39,466 bases of DNA from a virus. A program made the position numbers and the translations under genes. The notes under the pieces are model-generated. The model was not told the DNA's origin. It ran no database searches and was given only the letters and a program-made list of their open reading frames with translations. Shown here piece by piece: positions 1-7,755 of the stretch. The stretch covers positions 1 through 39,466 of IMG/VR virus record IMGVR_UViG_3300024348_000110; one strand, 5' to 3'. Positions within the stretch are counted from its first letter, which is position 1. Every line of letters starts with the position of its first letter.

Positions 1-1
1 T

Positions 2-1300
2 TGTAATGATAAGATTCCTACTATAAGTCTAATAATAATGGATACGGCAGGTACATTTGATAGTGATTCAACACCAAGAGATGGAGATGTTATATCTATT
101 AGGATTGCTGCTAGGCAACAAGACACGTTTAGAGATATAAGAATAGATTTTGATATAGATGAAGTTTCAGGTCCTCCTAATAGAGATCTAGAAAAAGCTT
201 CAAATGGTTCAAAGTATTCTATGGAAGGAACTATGAAAATACCGACAATGCATTCTGAAGGGTGTGCATCATACGAAGGAACTTCAAGAGAACAGATTGA
301 GGAATTTGCAACTAAATTAAAATTAGGATTAGCTACTAACATTGATATGGCCGACGATAAGATGAAAGCTCTTAGTGCATGTCAACCTAATATCGAATTC
401 TTAAATAACCTAGTAGAACATTCATATATAGGAGAAGACAGTTTTCAAACGTATTGTATAGATCCTTATTATAATATATGTTTTGTCGATATTAATGCAC
501 TTTTAAACTCAGAAGAAGGTTTAGATGAAACATTCATTAATATGGCTATGGACTTCGATGAAGACGGAGAGGATCAGACTTCCAATAAGATAGAATCTCC
601 TAATATCCTAACAAACGCAGCTAACATGAATTCCACTAACACCTTTATTGAAAGTTATTCCCTGGTTAATAATGCAGGTTCACTTTCTAAAAAGAATGGA
701 TATAAAAGGAAAATGATTTACTATGAACCTGGTGTAGGAATAGTGGCTCATGAATTAGAACCTCTCGCAAGTGATGAGATGAAAGACGTTGAAGAACCCC
801 TAAAGGGCAGAAGAGGTGAAGACAGATATACTAAAGAAGTAAAATCAAAATTCGTTGGTAGGCTTCCTATTCAATCAGATGATTCACCGGGTACGCATCT
901 TAATTATTCTTATTCTGCGATTAGCAATCAGCAAAACCTAGATGAAATGAATAAAATGAAATTAGTAGTTAATCTTAAAACCTTTAACCCTGGTATTCAT
1001 TTATGGCAAAAGATACCTGTTCAGATTTTAAAAAGTGGATTTACACAAATGTCTGCTGCACAGGGAATCAATAAAGCAAAGGAAGATAAGGGATTTGATA
1101 CGGATCAAGAAACTGAGGCAGAACATGTTTCAGAATTAGGAACAGATCAGATTAAAGATGAATTTTTATCTGGTTTTTACGTTATTGCCGGAATCATATA
1201 TAGATATAAAGAAAGTACAGGAATTACTCAAGAATTAACATTATTAAGAAGAGAATGGCCTAGTAGACTTAATAATATTAACGCAGAAACAACATCATAA
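2..1300 (+). CDS. Baseplate hub protein, gp27-like (5' end cut by window edge)
   Basis: The reading frame is open to the left edge, so the first ATG in view (38) is probably internal and the true start lies outside the window. The visible N-terminus (ISLIIMDTAG, then a GDVISIRI segment) looks like the first beta domain of gp27/late-control-D hub proteins. The last 60 residues (SGFYVIAGIIYRYK followed by ELTLLRREWPSRL) look like their final beta domain. In T4, gp27 forms the trimeric ring that joins the tube to the gp5 spike. A gp5-like OB-fold gene lies two genes downstream, which fits. The length in view (about 432 residues) already slightly exceeds T4 gp27 (391). The middle is acidic and unrecognised. 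The family call rests on pattern and context and is moderately sure. Confidence 0.6.
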   Translation, partial: CNDKIPTISLIIMDTAGTFDSDSTPRDGDVISIRIAARQQDTFRDIRIDFDIDEVSGPPNRDLEKASNGSKYSMEGTMKIPTMHSEGCASYEGTSREQIEEFATKLKLGLATNIDMADDKMKALSACQPNIEFLNNLVEHSYIGEDSFQTYCIDPYYNICFVDINALLNSEEGLDETFINMAMDFDEDGEDQTSNKIESPNILTNAANMNSTNTFIESYSLVNNAGSLSKKNGYKRKMIYYEPGVGIVAHELEPLASDEMKDVEEPLKGRRGEDRYTKEVKSKFVGRLPIQSDDSPGTHLNYSYSAISNQQNLDEMNKMKLVVNLKTFNPGIHLWQKIPVQILKSGFTQMSAAQGINKAKEDKGFDTDQETEAEHVSELGTDQIKDEFLSGFYVIAGIIYRYKESTGITQELTLLRREWPSRLNNINAETTS

Positions 1301-1319
1301 TAATAAGAATATATAATCC

Positions 1320-2570
1320 ATGTCAGACTTTAAAAGCACAGTAGATTTTAAAAAAGGTAAATTAGCGCAGTCTCCGTATCAGGATCCTACGTATTTATCT
1401 TTTGTCATATTGTTTGACGTTAATAGCCATGAGCATTCTCCTATTTTTTCAGGAGCTGCTGAAGAATATTACACTCGACATCTGGGAGCAACTGGCTCTG
1501 ATAATTCAACCGCGGCTACTCCTGGCAAAATAGATCCTATTACGTTTAAGCCAGATGACAATGACCCTACTACTAGATTTTATACTGAAAGATTATCTAA
1601 TCTTATAAAATTTAAAAAGGCGCTATTAGATATTAATAAAAATACTCCATGGTTTTTTCAAGGAATACAGGGAGTAGAACGTGTTATAGCAGGTATAGAT
1701 CCTAATAATCCATATAGAGGTGGAGATGATGCAAAGCTTACTTTAAGTTGTTTAGAATCTATTAATCTTAGGGTTTCAGGTTTGATGCACTTATATAGAA
1801 AGGCCGTATTTGACGAACACAAACACAATTGGATATTACCTGAAAATCTTAGAAAATTTTCAATGACAATATATGTTACTGAGGTTAGAACTATAAAAAA
1901 TATGTCTAAAATTTCATTATCAGGAGTTCCTAAGAAAATATCTTTAGAGACTATTAAAGGATTTCCTGGTAATTTTAAACCTTCATTGGGTGTAGAAAAT
2001 GGAAATGAAGGTATTTCCGGAAATGCAGCAAGACCTTTCTTTATGTTTAGATTTAGAGAATGTGAATTCTCTCTAAATTCAGGAGCAGATCCTTTTGCAG
2101 ATCTTACTAAAAATCCAGGTGAACAGACTAGGCAAACTGTTGAAATGAAATATGAAGTTATAGATAAAGTCGATGCTAGAGTCTTAAATGGAATAGTATC
2201 AGACACATTTCCAAACGGATATTCACCAGCACCCGATTCTGAAGATTACGCAGCAGATGGTATACTTGGTTTCTTAAAAGATAAAGCACTAGGAAAGCTT
2301 AAAGAATTAAAAGATAGAGCAGAAACTGATATTAACAGATTAGCAAGAGAAAAGAAAGATGAATTAGTTCAAGGAGCAAGAGACGGTGTCAGAAGACGAG
2401 TTCCTAATTTCGAAAACATATATCAAGATGCTCTAAGGGGAGTTTCAGATGGAGTAGATAATATAGGAGCTAATATCGCAGAAAATGTGTTTAATGTAGA
2501 TACAAGTGCAACTGTTGGAAGTGCTTTAGAAAAAGCAGCCGCCCAATCTCTTGGTAATGTAAACGATTAA
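1320..2570 (+). CDS. Probable tail tube/baseplate junction protein (gp48/gp54-like)
   Basis: A 416-residue structural protein between the hub and spike genes. The N-terminus has YLSFVILFDV followed by a SPIFSGAAEEYY segment. Residues about 235-290 (a FRECEFSLNSG strand, then a TRQTVEMKYEVIDKVDARVLNG segment) resemble the last strands of tail-tube-fold proteins such as T4 gp19, gp48 and gp54. The C-terminal 110 residues are predicted long amphipathic helix rich in Lys, Arg, Asp and Ala, which could act in assembly or as a length or tape-measure contact. The ATG is 19 bases after the hub stop and only 3 bases separate its stop from the next gene. In T4, gp48 and gp54 cap the hub and start tube polymerisation. 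The assignment comes from fold-like pattern and position, not a confident family match. Confidence 0.45.
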   Translation: MSDFKSTVDFKKGKLAQSPYQDPTYLSFVILFDVNSHEHSPIFSGAAEEYYTRHLGATGSDNSTAATPGKIDPITFKPDDNDPTTRFYTERLSNLIKFKKALLDINKNTPWFFQGIQGVERVIAGIDPNNPYRGGDDAKLTLSCLESINLRVSGLMHLYRKAVFDEHKHNWILPENLRKFSMTIYVTEVRTIKNMSKISLSGVPKKISLETIKGFPGNFKPSLGVENGNEGISGNAARPFFMFRFRECEFSLNSGADPFADLTKNPGEQTRQTVEMKYEVIDKVDARVLNGIVSDTFPNGYSPAPDSEDYAADGILGFLKDKALGKLKELKDRAETDINRLAREKKDELVQGARDGVRRRVPNFENIYQDALRGVSDGVDNIGANIAENVFNVDTSATVGSALEKAAAQSLGNVND

Positions 2571-2573
2571 TAT

Positions 2574-3275
2574 ATGTCAACTGAAAAAGAATTAAATACT
2601 GATAATCTTAGAGACACTCATTGGTTAGGAGAAGTTATCGACAATGTCGATCCTCTTAAACTAGGTAGATGTAAGGTTAAAGTTTTAGGAAAGTTTGATA
2701 ATTTACCAGATGAATCTATTCCATGGGCAACTCCTATGAATAGAAACGCAGTAGGTTCTCACCAGGTTCCTAGAATAGGAGATATAGTTTCAGCTAGATT
2801 TGATAATGGTAATTTATATCATCCTGAATATTGGTTTCATATAGATCAAAACGAAGATCTTAAAACAGATATATTAGAAGGAGCTGGCAATGCTGAAAAT
2901 GTAATAAGTTTAGTATATGATGCTGAAAGAAACGTAAGAATTTATCACTCAGAAGAAGATGGTCTTATAATTACAAGAGGAAGCGGTGCGAAAGAAAGAC
3001 CATTAATGCAAATAGACGAAGCCGGAGATATTAAAATTTCTACAGAAGCTAGAATATTTTTAGATGCAGGTAATATATTTTTAAGTAATACTGGAGAACC
3101 CGGTGAAGACACTAATCAGCCAGCCGTAAGAGGATTAGACTTAGAGACATTCCTAAGGAATTTTATTACAGACTATAAAGCACATATTCATCCGACGGGT
3201 GTTGGTCCTTCCGGAACTTTACAAGTTCCATTTGCCGAAGGAGATCACAAGTCATATCAACAAGAAAATAAATAA
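2574..3275 (+). CDS. Baseplate central spike protein, gp5/gpV-like, without lysozyme domain
   Basis: Residues 17-95 match the OB-fold domain of gp5/gpV spikes: WLGEVIDNVDPLKLGRCKVK, then a PWATPMNR turn, VPRIGDIVSARF and a closing YHPEYWFHI strand. Residues 110-175 form short alternating strands suited to a beta-prism or helix. Residues 204-206 are His-Ile-His in an AHIHPTGVGPSG context. A His-x-His pair binds iron at the spike tip of P2 gpV, so this may be the tip. T4 gp5 has 575 residues including a T4-lysozyme domain after the OB fold. This protein has 233 and no sign of that domain. Its ATG is 3 bases after the previous stop, consistent with co-translation with the hub genes. Confidence 0.85.
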   Translation: MSTEKELNTDNLRDTHWLGEVIDNVDPLKLGRCKVKVLGKFDNLPDESIPWATPMNRNAVGSHQVPRIGDIVSARFDNGNLYHPEYWFHIDQNEDLKTDILEGAGNAENVISLVYDAERNVRIYHSEEDGLIITRGSGAKERPLMQIDEAGDIKISTEARIFLDAGNIFLSNTGEPGEDTNQPAVRGLDLETFLRNFITDYKAHIHPTGVGPSGTLQVPFAEGDHKSYQQENK

Positions 3276-3277
3276 TT

Positions 3278-4963
3278 ATGCCAGCACAATGGTCAACATT
3301 CATAGGTGAAGTATCGGATATTCTAGAAAAACCAGCATTGCAACCACTAGACGCGAAAGATTTTGGAAAAAAATTAGCGAAGGCATATTTAACAGCAGTT
3401 CAGGGCAATGCACAATGTATTCCGGGAATGGCTAATCATGAAAGTTCAGCAGGTGAATCTGCATTTATAGCAAGCTACGAACAGTGGTTTCATGATCTTT
3501 GGGAAAAAGGTGAACCGGTGATGGTAACCCCGGATAACGAAGAACCCCTTATAAATGAAAAAGATAATTTAATAGCATTCTTAGCGACAGCTGAAGGTGC
3601 TGCGACTAGATTAACGATTGCAGGGAAGGACAATGATCCTGAATATAATAAACTAGAAGGTGAAATAGGAGAAGGTATACAATATGAGCCAACGGAAGAG
3701 CTTGACAAGTATTTAGAAGAGTTTAAGGATGACGAAGCAGAAAACCTATATAGATATAGATATTTTGAATTCCACCGCTTAGATGGTAAGGAATCAGCTG
3801 ATGAATTAGCTCGAATAACTGCAACAAGATTGTTAATGACCTTTGAAGATATCTCAGATGGAGAAAAAAGACTAGATTTTTGGAAATGGCTAGAGCGTCT
3901 AGAAAAGAATACACATTTCACTACAAGTACTTCTATTATATACGACAGAACACGAAATAGGGATAACGCTATCGCTACGCTGAAGGGATTAGATTGGAAC
4001 TGGAGCTCATTTGCAGGATCTGGCACCGGAAATAAACAACGGTTTCATGAACTAGTTGTACAATATATAAGGGAGTCAATATTATTATCACATCCAGCCT
4101 CGACAGAATATATTAATAGTTCCGGAAATAAGGCATACCGCACAGTTGAAAAGGCGAATGAGGTGGCCGTAGAAATGGATAAAGTAAATGAAATGACATA
4201 TCCTTGGCCATTCGACACAACACTACCCGAGGGCTATGAAGAAATGGAACCTTCAGAAAAAATAAAGGTCAGATATCATTTTAAATTAAACAACCTAAAG
4301 ATACAAGAACCGTATGAAGAGAATCGGCAAATGCCGCCTGTACTAACACAGTCATTTGTTTCTGAATTTTCATGGAACGGAACTGATGATTATGGACAAA
4401 AGCATTCAAAGCTTAAATCAGAATATGTAGATACTGAGCTAAGAAAAAAGTGGCAAGGATGTCCATTAGGTACAAGTGACGAAGGCCAGGATTCTATTGT
4501 AAATATAGATATGTCTAAAACGGGAACTTTAGCTAAACAAATTAGAAATACTTTAATAGTAGAAATGGGAATTGAAGCTGCAATGTTAGCAGAAGGTGGA
4601 AGTAAAGATGATCCATATAAAGAACTTGCAAAGGCAACTCTTAAATACTGGAAAGATGCAACAATACAGCCATTTGCAACTGGTGACCCGACACCACCAT
4701 GTACATCAATACCTGTTCTTATGGGAAAATATATAGGTGTCAGTTATGGAAATCAAAAGAAATTAGCAGATAATTTAAGAAGAGCTCTTAATTCAGGAAA
4801 GGATTCTGATAACGTGCATGATGCAGCCGAAGACGTTGCAAGTGCATTGGCATATTCTTATTTTACACATCTTAGCCAAATGAAATTTATTTATATGGGC
4901 GGAATAGCGGTTCCTTTAGTTCCTTATATTCCTATGATAGGATTTGACGCCACCGTAATTTGA
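3278..4963 (+). CDS. Unrecognised 561-residue protein in the hub operon
   Basis: I do not recognise a family. The ATG is 2 bases after the gp5-like stop, and the gene ends just at a candidate promoter for the next unit, so it belongs to the hub/spike operon and is probably structural or an assembly factor. The first 60 residues and roughly the last 150 (ending in hydrophobic VPLVPYIPMIGFDATVI) are composed like the neighbours. The middle (about residues 60-390) is strongly charged, rich in Glu, Lys, Tyr and Trp. It uses CGN arginine codons in about 7 of 16 cases, while neighbouring genes use almost only AGA/AGG. This suggests an inserted or recently acquired central segment. No lysozyme, peptidase or transmembrane pattern was convincing, though the lack of a lysozyme domain in the neighbouring spike makes a cell-wall role here worth testing. 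Confidence 0.7.
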   Translation: MPAQWSTFIGEVSDILEKPALQPLDAKDFGKKLAKAYLTAVQGNAQCIPGMANHESSAGESAFIASYEQWFHDLWEKGEPVMVTPDNEEPLINEKDNLIAFLATAEGAATRLTIAGKDNDPEYNKLEGEIGEGIQYEPTEELDKYLEEFKDDEAENLYRYRYFEFHRLDGKESADELARITATRLLMTFEDISDGEKRLDFWKWLERLEKNTHFTTSTSIIYDRTRNRDNAIATLKGLDWNWSSFAGSGTGNKQRFHELVVQYIRESILLSHPASTEYINSSGNKAYRTVEKANEVAVEMDKVNEMTYPWPFDTTLPEGYEEMEPSEKIKVRYHFKLNNLKIQEPYEENRQMPPVLTQSFVSEFSWNGTDDYGQKHSKLKSEYVDTELRKKWQGCPLGTSDEGQDSIVNIDMSKTGTLAKQIRNTLIVEMGIEAAMLAEGGSKDDPYKELAKATLKYWKDATIQPFATGDPTPPCTSIPVLMGKYIGVSYGNQKKLADNLRRALNSGKDSDNVHDAAEDVASALAYSYFTHLSQMKFIYMGGIAVPLVPYIPMIGFDATVI

Positions 4964-4970
4964 TATATAA
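4962..4970 (+). promoter_or_regulatory. Candidate late promoter motif GATATATAA
   Basis: A 9-base match to the motif found before most operon heads in this window. It overlaps the stop codon of the preceding gene and lies 39 bases before the ATG of the S1-domain gene. It resembles the single-box late promoter of T4 (TATAAATA). The assignment is inference from recurrence. Confidence 0.45.
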
Positions 4971-5009
4971 CTAGTAAAACATACATTAACCCTTTTAAAA
5001 ACAAAGTAA

Positions 5010-6338
5010 ATGTCAACAAAGACAACTCAAAAACAAAAGAGAGCTAGACTCTCAGCGACAACTCAACTAGTTGAAGCAAATCAAGAAACAGAAGTTAAAG
5101 TAGAAACTTCATTAAACTCACCAGCCCCAGAAAAACCAACTCCCGGTCCAGATACAAATTATATGGATGAAAACGGAGAATTCATGTGGGACCAATATGA
5201 GGCAACATGCGTAACTAAGCTTAGGAAACCCAATCCACATATTAAAACACCTAAAGGTGTAAAGGTATATAGCAGAGAATCATACGCTCAAGAACTATTT
5301 GACATAATGGAAGGTCATTCATTGACCTCTAACACAATATATTCTTTACAATTAGGCGCTAGTTATACAGGAAAAGTATACGCAGTTGATTCAGAATGGG
5401 CATCAATTGATGTAGGATATAGAGAATTAGTCTATGTAGATTTATCAAGAGAAACCGTAGAAGTAAGAGAACTTTTAAAACAGGGAGTAGAAGTTGACGT
5501 TCAGTTAATAGCTGACACTTCAATGAATGTCAAAAAATATATGATAGGTTCAGTAACTGAAGGTCTTAAGACTAAGGTTATTAAAGAAATCGTAGCATCT
5601 ATTGACGATGGAAATACAGCATACAGTGGTGTTGTTGCTAAGATGATTCCAGGTGGAGGATATATGGTGCAAGTTCAAGGCATTGATTGCTTTATGCCAG
5701 GTTCATTAGCAGGTGTAAATAAATTACACGACTTCGAATCAATTATTGACACCGAAATGTATGTAGTACCTGTTAGTTATTCAGAAGAAAAAGGAACTGT
5801 TGTAGTTTCCCACAGAGCATACTTAAGAGCTCTTATTCCTAATACACTTAAAGAAATACAAGAGGACATTACATCTGAAAGAACAGGTCATGTTACAGGC
5901 TCTGCAAAATATGGTGTATTTGTTGAATTTGAAGGATGTTTAACGGGTATGATTCACGTTAACGACCTAGATACTGAGACATCAAAGGCACATAGAGATA
6001 GATCTTTAGAGCCAGGAACAGAAATTAAATTCTATGTTAAGGAAGTTATTAATGAAAGAAAAATTACACTTGTCCAAGGTTCTCCTGCTGAAAAGAAAGT
6101 AGATCCATGGGAAGGTATTTCTTCAAGATATACTAAGAAAACTGAAGTAGTAGGAAAGGTAAAATCTACTAAAGACTATGGTTTATTTATAGAAATAGAA
6201 GAAGGTGTTGTAGGACTCTTACATGTATCTGAATTCCCTGAGAACATAGATATTAAAGACATATCGAAAGGTGCAGATATTACTGTCCAAGTGATTAGAG
6301 TCGAAGAAGATACTAGAAAAGTATTCCTTAAACTATAA
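5010..6338 (+). CDS. Ribosomal protein S1-like protein with four S1 domains
   Basis: A 442-residue RNA-binding protein. After a disordered, Pro/Glu/Thr-rich N-terminus (1-55) come four S1 (OB-fold) domains at about 115-180, 202-268, 289-355 and 376-442. Diagnostic stretches are YTGKVYAVDSEWASIDVGY in domain 1, a GGGYMVQVQGIDCFMPGSLAG segment ending in VVVSHRAYL in domain 2, HVTGSAKYGVFVEFEGCLTG in domain 3 and VVGKVKSTKDYGLFIEIEEG in domain 4. Domains 1 and 2 look specifically like the first domains of ribosomal protein S1, which in E. coli bind the 30S subunit through S2; domains 3 and 4 are generic RNA binders. Bacterial S1 usually has four to six domains. It sits between structural genes but has its own candidate promoter and a terminator. 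Likely role: helping ribosomes select phage mRNA, or binding RNA in another regulatory way. Confidence 0.9.
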   Translation: MSTKTTQKQKRARLSATTQLVEANQETEVKVETSLNSPAPEKPTPGPDTNYMDENGEFMWDQYEATCVTKLRKPNPHIKTPKGVKVYSRESYAQELFDIMEGHSLTSNTIYSLQLGASYTGKVYAVDSEWASIDVGYRELVYVDLSRETVEVRELLKQGVEVDVQLIADTSMNVKKYMIGSVTEGLKTKVIKEIVASIDDGNTAYSGVVAKMIPGGGYMVQVQGIDCFMPGSLAGVNKLHDFESIIDTEMYVVPVSYSEEKGTVVVSHRAYLRALIPNTLKEIQEDITSERTGHVTGSAKYGVFVEFEGCLTGMIHVNDLDTETSKAHRDRSLEPGTEIKFYVKEVINERKITLVQGSPAEKKVDPWEGISSRYTKKTEVVGKVKSTKDYGLFIEIEEGVVGLLHVSEFPENIDIKDISKGADITVQVIRVEEDTRKVFLKL

Positions 6339-6358
6339 TCAAATCTATAATTTAATTG

Positions 6359-6384
6359 AAAGAGCCCGATCACTCGGGCTTTTT
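6359..6384 (+). terminator. Rho-independent terminator after the S1-like gene
   Basis: A perfect 7-bp GC-rich stem (AGCCCGA / TCGGGCT, loop TCAC) at 6363-6380. It extends outward by a G-T pair and A-T pairs and is followed by a run of T. It starts about 20 bases after the S1-like stop codon. It is the only clear intrinsic terminator in the window. Confidence 0.9.
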
Positions 6385-6407
6385 CACGTTATAGTGTATC
6401 TAACAGA

Positions 6408-6416
6408 GATATATAA
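6408..6416 (+). promoter_or_regulatory. Candidate late promoter motif GATATATAA
   Basis: Motif match 27 bases before the ATG at 6444 and just after the terminator, in the position expected for a promoter that restarts transcription. It is followed at 6420-6429 by the perfect 10-base palindrome AACTTAAGTT, which could be a second regulatory site. Confidence 0.55.
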
Positions 6417-6443
6417 ACCAACTTAAGTTATACAATTACGTAA

Positions 6444-7739
6444 ATGAATAATATTAATAATTCAGACATATTAAAGAATTCGCTACTAGGCGTTGAATTT
6501 GAATTCTATTCTAATAAGGATATCGATACGACTGCTAAAGAGTTAGCTGGTCTTTTAGGTAAAAAGATTAGAGTAGAAGCAAAGGCGCATAGTGATTTTG
6601 AAGTTACAAGAGACGAGTTCAAGATAGAACCTGATATGTCAGGTGGTGAAAAACTGATGGAACTCGTAACAGGTCCACAGCCTTATTATTCTGCAAGAAT
6701 GATGATCATCAAAGTATGTAAATGGATAGAAGAAAATGGATATACTAATGATAGAAGTTCTATTCACTTAAACATATCCTTTGATACAGATAAAATAGAA
6801 AATAAACACAGAATATCTAAAATGAATGTTCTTAAATTTATTTTAGATTTTAAAGAAAGTCAAGTCTTTAAGTTTTTTCCTGAAAGAAAAGATTCTGCAT
6901 ACGCAAAATCAATTAAATTCGTTTTACCTAAGTCAGATACTTATTTCTACGATGGATTAAATATTACTCCTAGTAATTTCATATATCCTGATTCTAAATA
7001 TTACGGAATTAACTTTGAAAAAAGACATAAGAATTATTTAGAATTTAGATATCTTGGCGGAGAAGATTGGGAAAAGAAAACTTCTAAGATTCTACAAATG
7101 CTAGATCTTTTTATAACTCAACTATGGAATAGCACGAGTAATGTTCAATTTAACAATCTTAATTCAATAGAGCTTAGAAAAATTCTTGCTAAGAATGAAA
7201 GAATTATAAAGGCTAGAAAAGATTGGAAATCTATCAATGCGGGATGGAATAAAGATGTTAAATTAACGGTCGATTTAAATGACAATGAAAAGATAATAGA
7301 TTTACACTGGCCTAATATTAGAGAAAGAGTTCTTAGATTATTTACACATGGTGAATTAACAAAAGGACATATTAACTATGATGCTGACAACGGAACTATT
7401 CAAGTAGAAGGCGGTAGATTATCATATTGTGTAGAATTAGAAGGATATGAATTTGTAAGATGTTCTTTGAGAGGAGAATTCACAAATTGTGATTTCTTCG
7501 GATGTGACATAAATGGATCTGACATACATACGTGTAATTTCTATCAATCTACACAGGTTAATTCATCTAAATTAGAAAGTTCATACGTTCACCAGTCTTG
7601 TGTATTAAAAGACTGTTACATATACGGAAATGGAATAATGAAAGGATCGATGCAAGGCGGTATATTTAGAGACGGTAGATATGATAAAAGAACTGCAAAG
7701 TTTGACAACACTGAAAAAATACTTTATACGGAAGTTTAA
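6444..7739 (+). CDS. Amidoligase-like protein (glutamine-synthetase fold) with C-terminal pentapeptide-type repeats
   Basis: Residues 14-230 carry the signature blocks of the Amidoligase_2 group of glutamine-synthetase-fold ligases. These are GVEFEFYS (Glu18, Glu20), FKIEPDMSGGEKLMELVTGP (Glu62, Glu73), a helix leading to SSIHLNISFD (His108), and NYLEFRYLGGEDWEKK (Glu200, Arg202) followed by a long helix. Such enzymes use ATP to join an amine to a carboxylate, forming amides or peptide tags. After a linker with helix (240-310), residues about 330-415 alternate Cys, Asn, Ser and aromatic residues in five-residue steps (for example FTNCDFFGCDINGSDIHTCN), like a pentapeptide-repeat beta helix. 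The gene heads the operon that holds the wedge genes, so its target may be a virion protein. The substrate is unknown. The fold call is fairly sure and activity is untested. Confidence 0.65.
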   Translation: MNNINNSDILKNSLLGVEFEFYSNKDIDTTAKELAGLLGKKIRVEAKAHSDFEVTRDEFKIEPDMSGGEKLMELVTGPQPYYSARMMIIKVCKWIEENGYTNDRSSIHLNISFDTDKIENKHRISKMNVLKFILDFKESQVFKFFPERKDSAYAKSIKFVLPKSDTYFYDGLNITPSNFIYPDSKYYGINFEKRHKNYLEFRYLGGEDWEKKTSKILQMLDLFITQLWNSTSNVQFNNLNSIELRKILAKNERIIKARKDWKSINAGWNKDVKLTVDLNDNEKIIDLHWPNIRERVLRLFTHGELTKGHINYDADNGTIQVEGGRLSYCVELEGYEFVRCSLRGEFTNCDFFGCDINGSDIHTCNFYQSTQVNSSKLESSYVHQSCVLKDCYIYGNGIMKGSMQGGIFRDGRYDKRTAKFDNTEKILYTEV

Positions 7740-7755
7740 AAATAATTAAAATAAA

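Noticed and set aside
1308-1316. AATATATAA before the 1320 gene as a promoter
   Set aside because: It lies 3 bases from the ATG, so a start site downstream would fall within the coding region. It may be only an A/T-rich ribosome contact.
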